Part shown: positions 1-6,497 of the stretch, piece after piece | Numbering within the stretch: position 1 is the stretch's first letter | Layout: the number at the start of each line of letters is the position of its first letter | Source of the DNA: Planctomycetota bacterium | GTDB lineage: Bacteria > Planctomycetota > SZUA-567 | NCBI GenBank assembly: GCA_031270145.1 | Contig: JAISYD010000300.1 | Location: 1-6,976, forward strand | DNA length: 6,976 nt | Direction of reading: 5' to 3' | The notes under the pieces: generated by a model | Databases searched by the model: none | Told to the model about the DNA's origin: nothing | What the model saw: the letters and a program-made list of their open reading frames with translations, nothing else | Made by a program: the position numbers and the translations under genes

Positions 1-46
1 CGCGGCCAAAGTAGGCGACAACCTGTTTCAAGGGAGGCAAGCCATC

Positions 47-577
47 ATGCCTGACGCTTCCGAAAGACGTTTCGCGCGATTGAAGACGCTGGGGGATTTG
101 CGGGAGCGGAAAATTCTGACGGAGGAAGAATTTGTCGCCGAGAAACAAAAAATCCTTTCCCGCCCGATTTCATCTCCCAACGCCGCCATCGCGCTGGAAG
201 CGGCGCCAAAATCCCGCCCGCACGCTTCGGCGGCGGGATGGTATGGCCAATTCTGGACCAATTATGTTAATTTCGACGGCCGCGCGAGACGCCGGGATTT
301 CTGGCTTTCCACCCTGGTCAATTGCGGCATAATCATTGTCTTGGCCATGATTGACGCGAGGAATGAAGACGGGATATTTGTCCCGCTTTTTTTCCTCGCG
401 ATAGCCCTGCCTGGCGTCGCCATCCAGGTCAGGCGGTTGCATGATATTGGCAAAAGCGGGGTTTTGGCGCTTATTGGCCTTATTCCCTTTGTGGGAATAA
501 TAGTTCTATTGATTTTCTCCTGTACCGAAAGCCAGCGAGGGGACAATATGTATGGTCCCAATCCAAAAGCGGAGTAG
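47..577 (+). CDS. SHOCT–DUF805 small membrane protein
   Basis: A 176-residue protein in two parts. Residues about 8–39 match the SHOCT pattern (LKTLGDLRERKILTEEEF, then a K-rich end closing in ILS), a short helical module usually found at protein C-termini. After a linker of about 25 residues comes a DUF805 domain (about 65–174) with its hallmarks: YVNFDGRARRRDFW (73–86), RRLHDIGKSG (129–138) and a closing GDNMYGPNP (165–173). Three hydrophobic segments lie at about 87–102, 109–127 and 139–159, so this is an inner-membrane protein. The molecular function of DUF805 is unknown and I do not assign one. The ATG at 47 has a strong Shine–Dalgarno (AGGGAGG, 31–37) nine bases upstream. However, the same frame stays open to the first base of the window, so a longer protein starting outside is not excluded. 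It faces the flagellar genes and nothing links it to them functionally. Confidence 0.9.
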   Translation: MPDASERRFARLKTLGDLRERKILTEEEFVAEKQKILSRPISSPNAAIALEAAPKSRPHASAAGWYGQFWTNYVNFDGRARRRDFWLSTLVNCGIIIVLAMIDARNEDGIFVPLFFLAIALPGVAIQVRRLHDIGKSGVLALIGLIPFVGIIVLLIFSCTESQRGDNMYGPNPKAE

Positions 578-582
578 CGCGG

Positions 583-643
583 AATTCCGGACGGCCGCCG
601 ACTTCGGGTTACGCCTTCGGAAATGTACTAAAAATTCCGGACG
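583..643. repeat. 11-bp direct repeat in the convergent intergenic region
   Basis: The sequence AATTCCGGACG occurs at 583–593 and again at 633–643, the copies starting 50 bases apart, between the DUF805 gene and the end of fliI. The first copy overlaps the perfect palindrome CGGAATTCCG (580–589). No function is evident. It could be the remains of a small duplication or chance. Confidence 0.5.
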
Positions 644-660
644 CTGCCGTTGCCCCCGGC
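628..660 (-). terminator. Weak candidate terminator after fliI
   Basis: Read on the minus strand just past the fliI stop, GCCG (657–660) can pair with CGGC (646–649). Alternatively CCGGG can pair with TCCGG across a larger loop. A run of five T residues follows the second arm (complement of 631–634 and the base beyond the AATT motif). Either stem is short, so this is a weak intrinsic terminator at best. Its position, exactly where the operon ends against a convergent gene, is the main argument for it. Confidence 0.3.
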
Positions 661-2031
661 TCATCTCCGGGGTTGCGGCGGCGGCGGGCGTTTTTGGGCT
701 TGCACCTCCTGTTTGCTTTTTTCCGCCGCCGCCAGCACCAATTTCATGGTGTCGTCGAAGGAGGTGCGCTCGGCCATGTCCTGGAGCAGAATGGCCTCGA
801 TGTCGGGCATGACGTTCCTGGCCTTGTCAAGCTCGGGATCGGCGCCCGGGACATAGGCCCCAATGCTTATCAACTCCTCTTTGTCGCGGAAGACGGCGAG
901 GCATTGGCGCAGGCGGCGCGCGGCCTGGAGTTGATCGTTGGGGACAATCTCCGACTGCACCCTTGATATGGATTCCAGGACGTCGATGGCCGGATAGTGG
1001 TTGCGGTGGGCCAGGCGGCGGGAAAGCACGATGTGGCCGTCCAGTATGCCCCTGACCGCGTCGGAGATGGGCTCGTTCATGTCGTCGCCCTCCACCAGCA
1101 CGGTGTAAAAGCCGGTTATGGAGCCGTCGGGGCTGCGGCCGGCCCGTTCCATCAATCTGGGCAGCAGGGCGAAGGTGGATGGGGTGTAGCCCTTGGCGGC
1201 GGCGACCTCGCCCACCGATCCCCCGATGTCCCGCTGGGCCATGGCCATGCGGGTGACGGTGTCCATGAGCAGGGTGACGTCCGCCCCCTGGTCGCGGAAG
1301 TATTCGGCGATGGCGGTGGCGACGAACGGGGCCTTGACCCGTACCGGGGCCGGTTGATCGCTGGTGGCGATGACCACCACGCTCCTCGCCATGCCCTCGG
1401 GGCCGAGATCTCGATCAATGAAATCGCGCACTTCGCGCCCTCGCTCGCCCACCAGCGAGATCACCGACACCTGGGATTCGGTGTAGCGGGCCAGCATGCC
1501 GAGCAGAACGGATTTGCCCACCCCGGTCCCGGCCATGATGCCGATGCGCTGGCCTTTTCCCACCGTCATGAAGGCGTCCAGGCAACGCACCCCGGTGGAA
1601 AGAATCTCTGATATGCGCGGCCGCTTGACCGGATCGGGCGGATCCGCGTAGATCGGATAGTTGGCTGTGGCCACGACCGGTCCCTTGCCGTCCATCGGCC
1701 GGCCCATGCCGTCCAGCACCCGGCCCAGCAGGTGTTCTCCCACCGCCACCATTTGTTCGGTGGTTGACGACTCCACCCGATCCCCCGGCCCGATGCCCCG
1801 CATTTCCCCGAGCGGCATCATCAAGGTGGCGTTTTCCCGGAAGCCCACCACCTCGGACTCGACCGCCTGGCGGGACAGCCGGGAATGGATATGGCAAAGG
1901 CTTCCGACCGGCAGGGGCAGGGGGGTGGTCTCGACAATCAGGCCGGTCACTCGGCGCACCCGGCCCGCCACTTTGGCCGGCAGGATGTTGGGGAGGCGGC
2001 GGCGCTTGTATTCAAACATGGAGACGCTCAT
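661..2031 (-). CDS. fliI: Flagellar export ATPase FliI
   Basis: 456 residues, the normal FliI length. FliI is the cytoplasmic hexameric ATPase of the flagellar type III export apparatus; with FliH it brings rod, hook and filament subunits to the export gate. Residues about 20–95 form the F1-like N-terminal beta-barrel. The Walker A motif AGTGVGKS is at 167–174, GERGREV at 195–201 (E196 is the expected catalytic glutamate), Walker B VTLLMD ends at D257, and SISRVQ at 354–359 carries the arginine-finger candidate R357. The stretch GYTPSTFALLPRLMERAG (281–298) and EGDDMNEPISD (314–324) are typical of the FliI/YscN group and separate it from F1 beta. The usual GEPPAT-like loop reads GEVAAA here (274–279). 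The C-terminus is a short basic, proline-rich tail. The start ATG overlaps the fliH stop as ATGA (2028–2031), which suggests translational coupling; a second Met at residue 5 is possible. No fliJ follows. Confidence 0.98.
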   Translation of the reverse strand: MSVSMFEYKRRRLPNILPAKVAGRVRRVTGLIVETTPLPLPVGSLCHIHSRLSRQAVESEVVGFRENATLMMPLGEMRGIGPGDRVESSTTEQMVAVGEHLLGRVLDGMGRPMDGKGPVVATANYPIYADPPDPVKRPRISEILSTGVRCLDAFMTVGKGQRIGIMAGTGVGKSVLLGMLARYTESQVSVISLVGERGREVRDFIDRDLGPEGMARSVVVIATSDQPAPVRVKAPFVATAIAEYFRDQGADVTLLMDTVTRMAMAQRDIGGSVGEVAAAKGYTPSTFALLPRLMERAGRSPDGSITGFYTVLVEGDDMNEPISDAVRGILDGHIVLSRRLAHRNHYPAIDVLESISRVQSEIVPNDQLQAARRLRQCLAVFRDKEELISIGAYVPGADPELDKARNVMPDIEAILLQDMAERTSFDDTMKLVLAAAEKSKQEVQAQKRPPPPQPRR

Positions 2032-2963
2032 CCGGGATGCCCCCCGGACAGCGGCGCGGGCACTGGTTTCGCTTGGGCCGCCGGCGGTTCTGACGGCGGG
2101 AGGGAATAGGGGGATTCGCCCTGGTTCAGCGCGGTTCCGGTCTCCGGGCGGACGGCTCGCCAGGGGGGGACGGCGGCCTGGCCCGAAAAGCCCAGCATGG
2201 CGTCCTCGAAGGCGGCGAGGCGGGTGTTCAGGCGCATGTCGACCTCGGCCTCGCGGGTGGCGGCCATGATTCCGCCGCGCTCAACCGCCGGGTCGGACTC
2301 AATCCGGATCGCCCCGAGATCGGGGAAGATATTTTCCAGTTCCGGAAGCATTTCCCGCATCACCCGGTGATCCTCGGGATTGACCCTGGCCGTTATGCCG
2401 CTGCGCTCGGTAACCATGCCGATGCACTCGATGGCGATGGGGCGGATGGCGTCCGGGTCGACCGACAGTTCGCGCCCAACCAGCCGCCTCGCCATGTCCA
2501 GCGCCAGCAGCAGCAGATCGCTTTCGGCCTGGGCCGCCAGTTGCCGGCGGTTGTCGTTCATGATCGCCGCCAGTTGTTCCAGCGCCCTGGTCGTCGGCTG
2601 GGAATTTTGCCGGATGGATTCGCGCTCCGCCTGGGCGGCGGCGGCGATTTTGGCCTGGGCGGCGGCCAAGCCGTCCTTTTCGCCCTTGGCGAAACCGTCC
2701 TTTTCCGCCTTGGGCAGGGCTTCCCGGTAGGCCTTGTCGTGGGCCTGTTTTTCCATGGCCGCGACCTGGGAGCGCGCGGTCTCAAGCATCCGCTGGCCCT
2801 GTTCCTGGGCCCGCTTCAGGATGCGCTGGGCCAGGGCGCGGATGTCGGCGTATTCAAAGGGGATGGCGTCCGGACGATGGCTCCTTTCGTCCAGCAACGC
2901 TTGATCCGGCGTCGGCATGGGGACGAATTCGTCCGAACCGTTGAACACCCTCGGGTCAGCCAT
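2028..2963 (-). CDS. fliH: Flagellar export ATPase regulator FliH
   Basis: 311 residues from the chosen start. FliH binds FliI as a dimer, restrains its ATPase and docks it at the export apparatus and C-ring. After a short N-terminal segment, residues about 36–115 are an Ala/Glu/Lys-rich helix expected to be coiled coil, including the glycine repeat G90-x3-G94-x3-G98 that is a signature of this family. The globular C-terminal domain (about 140–257) has ALDMARRLVGREL (154–166), ITARVNPEDHRVMRE (190–204) and ERGGIMAATREAEVDMRLN (228–246), as in FliH/SctL. Residues 258–311 are a proline-rich tail with no obvious homology. The frame is open up to 3044, giving 27 more residues, but those overlap fliG and are low-complexity Arg/Ser/Ala/Thr, so I start at MADPRVF. 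This start has no strong Shine–Dalgarno, only an AGGA about 17 bases upstream at the fliG stop, so coupling to fliG translation is likely. The N-terminal tryptophans known from enteric FliH are absent. Confidence 0.93.
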   Translation of the reverse strand: MADPRVFNGSDEFVPMPTPDQALLDERSHRPDAIPFEYADIRALAQRILKRAQEQGQRMLETARSQVAAMEKQAHDKAYREALPKAEKDGFAKGEKDGLAAAQAKIAAAAQAERESIRQNSQPTTRALEQLAAIMNDNRRQLAAQAESDLLLLALDMARRLVGRELSVDPDAIRPIAIECIGMVTERSGITARVNPEDHRVMREMLPELENIFPDLGAIRIESDPAVERGGIMAATREAEVDMRLNTRLAAFEDAMLGFSGQAAVPPWRAVRPETGTALNQGESPYSLPPSEPPAAQAKPVPAPLSGGHPG

Positions 2964-2982
2964 GGGGGATCCAGTCGGAGTC

Positions 2983-4008
2983 CTAGACCACGACGTTGTC
3001 GTCGCCGCCGCGGCCGGAGATGATGACCTCGCCCGTCTCCTCAAGGCGGCGGACGATGTCCACGATGCGCTGCTGCGCCTGTTCGACGTCGGCCAGGCGC
3101 ACCGGCCCCATGAATTCCATGTTTTCCCGGATCATCTCGGCGGCGCGGGTGGACATGTTTTTGAAGATCTTCTCCTGCATGGATTCCGAGGCGGTCTTGA
3201 GGGCGATGGCCAGTTCGTCGTTTTCCACCTCCCGCAGCATCGACTGGATGCCCTTGTCGTTCACCAGGATGATATCCTCGAAGACGAACATGAGCTTCCG
3301 GATCTGTTCCACCATGTCCGGATCCTTCTCCTCCAGATTTTCCAGGATGCCCTTTTCGGTTGTGCGGTCGCAGAGGTTGAGCATTTCCGCCACCGACTGC
3401 ACGCCGCCGGCCGACTCCAGGTCCTGGGTGACGATGGAGGCGAGGCGGGACTCCAGACCCTGTTCCACCATGCGGATGGCCTCCGGCGTGGTCTGCTCCA
3501 TTCTGGCGATCCTTTGCACCACCTCAAGCTGCTGCTTGGCGGACAGGCCGCCCAGTATTTCCGCCGCCTGCTTGGGGGCGAGATGGGCCATGATGAGCGA
3601 GATGGTTTGGGGATGCTCGTTCTGGATGTACATCAGCAGGTGTTCCGAATCGGCCTGCTTCAGGAAGTGGAAGGGCGCCTGCTGGATGGTGTTTTCCAGT
3701 TGGGCCAGGATTTTGGCCGCCTCCTCCGGGGACAGGCTCTTCTCCAAAAGCTGCCGGGCGAACTCGATGCCGCCTTGCTCCAGGTATTTCGAGGCCATGT
3801 GGGTCTGGTAAAACTCTCGCACCACCGCGTCGCGGATGTCCGGGGGCACCTCGTCGTCAAGCCGCGCGATCTCCATCGAGATGCGCTCCACCTCGTCGGT
3901 GGAAAGGTTGGACATGAGCTTGGCGCTGGATTCGACGTCCAGCGAAATCATCAGGATGGCGGACTTGCGAAGGCCGGTCAGGCCCTCCGTCTTGGCTTGC
4001 TTGGCCAT
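2983..4008 (-). CDS. fliG: Flagellar motor switch protein FliG
   Basis: 341 residues, the normal length. FliG forms the top of the cytoplasmic C-ring: its N-terminal domain holds the MS-ring protein FliF, its middle domain binds FliM, and its C-terminal domain takes torque from MotA. LTGLRKSAILMISLD (10–24) opens the FliF-binding domain. EHPQTISLIMAHL (131–143) is the FliM-binding EHPQ region. MFVFEDI (240–246) begins the C-terminal domain, and GPVRLADVE (301–309) sits on the torque helix. By alignment from memory to E. coli FliG, the charged torque residues correspond to K271 (K264), R288 (R281), E295 (D288), N296 (D289) and R304 (R297), so one acidic position is Asn. The C-terminus is a short SGRGGDDNVVV tail. 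The start has a strong AAGGAG six bases upstream, inside the last codons of fliF, with only three bases between the genes. fliH follows after 19 bases. Confidence 0.98.
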   Translation of the reverse strand: MAKQAKTEGLTGLRKSAILMISLDVESSAKLMSNLSTDEVERISMEIARLDDEVPPDIRDAVVREFYQTHMASKYLEQGGIEFARQLLEKSLSPEEAAKILAQLENTIQQAPFHFLKQADSEHLLMYIQNEHPQTISLIMAHLAPKQAAEILGGLSAKQQLEVVQRIARMEQTTPEAIRMVEQGLESRLASIVTQDLESAGGVQSVAEMLNLCDRTTEKGILENLEEKDPDMVEQIRKLMFVFEDIILVNDKGIQSMLREVENDELAIALKTASESMQEKIFKNMSTRAAEMIRENMEFMGPVRLADVEQAQQRIVDIVRRLEETGEVIISGRGGDDNVVV

Positions 4009-4011
4009 GCC

Positions 4012-5691
4012 TCACTCCTTGCGCATCCAGCGCTTCACCAGGTTGGCGGCGCGCTTCGGATCCTCCTGCACCACCGAAATCGCCTTGGCCCGCAGTTTTT
4101 CCCATTCCTCGTCGCCCATTTCCTCCTCCTCGTCCTCCTGCCCGGTCATGGCCAGGGTGATGGTGTCCGTATCGATTGGCTCCTCCACTTCGGTCGGGAT
4201 GGGTCGGGTGGCGTAGCGGTAGACGATGAAGACAGCCAGCGAAAAGAAGATGAAGGTCACGATGGCGGTGCCGTTCTGGCGCAGGATGGCCAGGGCCAGG
4301 GTAAGCGGCGCCTCCCCGCCCCGGGGCGAGACCGGCGGCGGCGTCCAGTCTATCTGGCACACCTCGATTTTTTCCGGGATTTGCGCCAGCGGGATGTTGG
4401 CGGCTTGGGCAATCAGGCGTTTCAGGCCGTCAAGATCGGCGTCGCTCAGGCGGGGCACGGATTCCTTTTCCCACATCGGGTGGCGGGTTTCGGGATCGAT
4501 TAGCAATTCCCCCTGCTCGTTCTGGGCCTGCACCGGCCGATCCTGGTCGTCCCGTTTCAGGCGGTAGGGGAGCTGGATGATGGCCGAGATGGTCAGGTTG
4601 GAAACGCTGGGGGAGAACTTGGTGGCGGTCTCCACTATGGAGTTTTGCATGGTTCTTTCGGCCGATTTGTTCTTGCTGACGGTTTCCTCGGTGTAATAGC
4701 TGGAACCCAGGTTGGCCGTGCGCCTGGCGTTGGGTTGTACGCCCGGCTCCTCCGATGGCCTCCGGTTGGTCTGGGAGGAGGTGGAACTGGTGGAGCTAGT
4801 CGCCACTTCGCCGGGCAGCACATCCTTGCGCAACGTTTCGCGGTAATTGAAATCCACCTCGTATTTCGGCATGGCGGTGACGTCGCCCTCGTAGCTGATG
4901 TTGGGGACGTACTGCCGCATGAGGGTTTCCAGTTTGCGGCGCATCTCCTCGGCCAAGGCGAACTCCGTCTCCCATTTCTGTTTAGCCATGGCGACCAGCC
5001 CGTTGGCCGCCGAGGCGTGGAACTTGTTGCCGTGCTGGTCGGTGACCACCACGTCGCGGGAATCCAAGCCGGCCTTGGCCGAGGACACCAGGGAAATTAT
5101 GGTGTTGGCGACGTCGTCGTTGAGCGGTTTCCGCAATTTGGTTTTGATCCGGACGGCGGCGGATTTTTTGTGGGCCACGCCGAACAGCGAGGTGCGGGCG
5201 TCGTCCGAGTAGATGACCTGCGCCTCGGCCACGATGTCCAGCCTTTCGATCAGCCGGGACACCTCGTTGGCCCGGGCCAGGCGCATGGACTCTTCGGAGC
5301 GCATCCGGGTGTCGGAGAAGGACCAGCGGTTCAGCATTTGCTCGAAGTCGAAGGCGTGGGAATCCTTCAGCAGCCCTTCCTCCGCCATAGCGATGACGGC
5401 CGGCTTTTCCTCGTCGACATTGACCAGGACGCGCTTGGACTCGAAATTATATTCGGCGCTTTTTATGCCTTTTTCCCGCAAGCGCTCCAGAACGGCGTTG
5501 ACGTCGGCGGGCTCGACCTCCATCGGCAGGGGACGGCGCCCGGTCTCGCCCGGCGTGGTTCCCATCCAGGCCGCGAAGATCAGCCAAACGCCCACCGTTA
5601 GAATCAGGAAGGTGACCGCCACCCGCTGGGTGACCGACATATCCCTTAGTACGGATTGCGTATCCTGCCAAAGCTGCCTTAGGATGTTCAT
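4012..5691 (-). CDS. fliF: Flagellar MS-ring protein FliF
   Basis: 559 residues, the usual length. FliF builds the MS-ring, the inner-membrane base on which rod, export gate and C-ring assemble. The first membrane helix is at about 24–43 and the second at about 475–493, leaving a large periplasmic part between them. The first ring-building (YscJ/FliF-type) domain covers about 50–110, and the second (about 120–225) contains NRWSFSDTRMRSEESMRLAR (121–140) and RLIERLDIVAEAQVIYS (146–162). The third ring-building and collar region (about 228–445) is interrupted by a Ser/Thr-rich loop (299–308) and a charged insertion (380–410). The cytoplasmic tail has an acidic patch (519–529), then EEWEKLRAKAISVVQEDPKR and NLVKRWMRKE at the end, matching the FliG-binding motif. 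The ATG has AGGAGG (complement of 5701–5706) nine bases upstream. Unusually, 296 bases separate it from fliE. Confidence 0.98.
   Translation of the reverse strand: MNILRQLWQDTQSVLRDMSVTQRVAVTFLILTVGVWLIFAAWMGTTPGETGRRPLPMEVEPADVNAVLERLREKGIKSAEYNFESKRVLVNVDEEKPAVIAMAEEGLLKDSHAFDFEQMLNRWSFSDTRMRSEESMRLARANEVSRLIERLDIVAEAQVIYSDDARTSLFGVAHKKSAAVRIKTKLRKPLNDDVANTIISLVSSAKAGLDSRDVVVTDQHGNKFHASAANGLVAMAKQKWETEFALAEEMRRKLETLMRQYVPNISYEGDVTAMPKYEVDFNYRETLRKDVLPGEVATSSTSSTSSQTNRRPSEEPGVQPNARRTANLGSSYYTEETVSKNKSAERTMQNSIVETATKFSPSVSNLTISAIIQLPYRLKRDDQDRPVQAQNEQGELLIDPETRHPMWEKESVPRLSDADLDGLKRLIAQAANIPLAQIPEKIEVCQIDWTPPPVSPRGGEAPLTLALAILRQNGTAIVTFIFFSLAVFIVYRYATRPIPTEVEEPIDTDTITLAMTGQEDEEEEMGDEEWEKLRAKAISVVQEDPKRAANLVKRWMRKE
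4015..4020 (-). promoter_or_regulatory. fliG Shine–Dalgarno inside fliF
   Basis: On the minus strand AAGGAG forms the last two sense codons of fliF (Lys-Glu) before its TGA and lies six bases before the fliG ATG. It fixes the fliG start and shows that termination on fliF and initiation on fliG happen at the same place, which suits the one-to-one fit of FliG onto FliF. Confidence 0.85.
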
Positions 5692-5987
5692 GCGAGATTT
5701 CCTCCTCCGGGAATCCCTGCCGCCTTCGTCCGCCGCTTATCCCGACCGGCGTCCCCGCGCCGCGGAATGGGTCCATAAACCTGGCCGCCCGCCGACGGAA
5801 ACGCCTTCCGCCGCGGATATGAGATGCGCGTAGTTATTTAATCATGAATTTTTCCGGCAACGCATTCATTTCCGATAGAAGTTGAAAAGCGCGACGAAAA
5901 AAATGTTCCCCCTTGCCGCCCGGCCAACGAAAAACCGTTTTTCCGCCTGCCCCGCCAATCTTGGCGTCCCCTTTGCGTCCAAGCCCT
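5692..5987. other. fliE–fliF gap without a convincing gene
   Basis: The 296 bases between fliE and fliF hold the fliF ribosome binding site (5701–5706), a small inverted repeat CGGAA/TTCCG (5796–5800 and 5806–5810), an AT-richer patch at about 5831–5880, and the two palindromes described separately. I found no conserved ORF and no promoter match good enough to name. A minus-strand reading frame entering fliF from 5776 is out of frame with fliF and has no protein-like features. The gap could carry a leader with its own promoter for fliF. Confidence 0.5.
5929..5966 (-). terminator. Two palindromes after fliE, possible terminator or attenuator
   Basis: About 22 bases past the fliE stop, on the minus strand, lies the perfect inverted repeat CGCCAA/TTGGCG with a two-base centre (5953–5966). 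In RNA this would open to a 4–5 bp stem with a 4–6 base loop. Eight to ten bases further is GAAAAA-CGG-TTTTTC (5929–5943), which ends in five T residues. A GC stem followed by a T tract resembles an intrinsic terminator, but the two elements are separated by GGGGCAGGCG, so the geometry is not standard. A partial terminator would let fliE be made in different amounts from fliF. Confidence 0.3.
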
Positions 5988-6296
5988 TCATACCCGCATC
6001 CGGAGTATTTCCTGGTAGGACTCGACCAGTTTGTTCCTGACCGCCATAAGGGTATCGAAGGCGACGCTGGCTTTTTCCATGGCGGTCATGACCTTGGTTA
6101 TGTCCTGTTCCTTCCCCATTACCATGTCGGTGACCATCTGGCCCGCGTCTTGTTGCATGGTGTTGACTTTGTTAAGGTTGTCCAGGAGGAATTTTTTGAA
6201 TTCCGTTCCGGTGGCGGGCTCGGCGTGGGCCGGCGGCCGGTTGTCGCCGCCCCGGTTGATTCCTTCCAGTCTGCCGGTCAGGGGATCGATGGGCAT
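5988..6296 (-). CDS. fliE: Flagellar hook-basal body protein FliE
   Basis: 102 residues, the usual FliE length. FliE is the small rod-base protein that connects the MS-ring and export gate to the proximal rod, and it is among the first proteins exported. Residues 1–30 are polar and Pro/Gly-rich, as usual. From EFKKFLLDNLNKVNTMQQDA onward the protein is helical and ends in the family signature KASVAFDTLMAVRNKLVESY followed by QEILRMRV. The frame is open further upstream, to an ATG at 6419, but the extra 41 residues do not resemble FliE. The ATG at 6296 has GAGGAG (complement of 6304–6309) seven bases upstream, so I use it. fliE is isolated on both sides by gaps of 221 and 296 bases, whereas it normally sits directly against flgC and fliF. 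Confidence 0.95.
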   Translation of the reverse strand: MPIDPLTGRLEGINRGGDNRPPAHAEPATGTEFKKFLLDNLNKVNTMQQDAGQMVTDMVMGKEQDITKVMTAMEKASVAFDTLMAVRNKLVESYQEILRMRV

Positions 6297-6303
6297 AAAA
6301 ACG

Positions 6304-6309
6304 CTCCTC
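6304..6309 (-). promoter_or_regulatory. fliE Shine–Dalgarno that fixes the start
   Basis: GAGGAG on the minus strand, seven bases before the ATG at 6294–6296. It selects the 102-residue FliE over the 143-residue frame beginning at 6419. Confidence 0.8.
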
Positions 6310-6363
6310 TGGCGTCTTGGCTCGGACGACAACGCCTGACGCCGCCACGCAAGCATATAGGAG

Positions 6364-6390
6364 ATATCGGCGGCAAGCAAGCCCAACTTA
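6364..6390 (-). promoter_or_regulatory. Sigma-28-like promoter upstream of fliE
   Basis: On the minus strand, TAAG (complement of 6387–6390) is followed by exactly 15 bases and then GCCGATAT (complement of 6364–6371). The FliA consensus is TAAA-N15-GCCGATAA, so 3 of 4 and 7 of 8 positions match at the right spacing. Transcription would begin around 6355–6360 and give a leader of about 60 bases before the fliE ATG. This is a motif match by eye only. In enteric bacteria fliE is not mainly FliA-driven, so the regulation would differ here if the site is real. Confidence 0.4.
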
Positions 6391-6469
6391 ATGCCTGTTT
6401 GGCGCCAATCGCGCTCCAAGCCGCGTCCGGTAATTTTCAGCGCCTGGCGAATATCATGGCAAAACGCAT

Positions 6470-6497
6470 ATTATGAAAATGAAGCGCCCATTGCAAA
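6470..6497 (-). promoter_or_regulatory. Weak sigma-70-like promoter upstream of fliE
   Basis: On the minus strand, TTTGCA (complement of 6492–6497, 4 of 6 to TTGACA) lies 16 bases before CATAAT (complement of 6470–6475, 5 of 6 to TATAAT). It sits in an AT-rich stretch just past the flgC stop. AT-rich intergenic DNA gives such matches by chance, so confidence is low. Confidence 0.25.

Noticed and set aside
997..1611. A 204-codon plus-strand open frame opposite fliI
   Set aside because: Shadow of the conserved ATPase domain; it is rich in Gly, His and Val with no family resemblance.
2964..3044. N-terminal extension of fliH overlapping fliG
   Set aside because: The 27 extra residues are low-complexity Arg/Ser/Ala/Thr, encoded by the out-of-frame end of fliG. 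The Met at 2963 gives a typical FliH N-terminus.
2917..4503. A 528-codon open frame on the plus strand opposite fliG and the end of fliF
   Set aside because: It mirrors strongly conserved genes on the other strand. The translation is His/Gly/Leu/Val-rich, as expected for the complement of GC-rich codons, and shows no domain.
4645..5601. A 318-codon plus-strand open frame opposite fliF
   Set aside because: Same cause: an antisense shadow of fliF with low-complexity composition and no recognisable motif.
5447..5776. 109-codon minus-strand frame across the fliF start, considered as a small gene in the fliE–fliF gap
   Set aside because: It is out of frame with fliF, overlaps the conserved first quarter of that gene, and its gap portion is Gly/Arg-rich without structure.
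5831..5880. Possible sigma-70 promoter for fliF in the AT-rich patch
   Set aside because: A TTGCCG lies near TAAATA/TTAAAT-like hexamers, but the spacing is only 13–14 bases and the matches are poor.
5915..5965. Possible sigma-54 promoter (GG-N10-GC) before fliF
   Set aside because: TTGGC starts occur at two places, but neither has GC at the required distance.
6297..6419. 41-residue N-terminal extension of fliE
   Set aside because: It does not resemble FliE, and a clear GAGGAG sits seven bases before the downstream ATG. The region instead holds promoter-like motifs.
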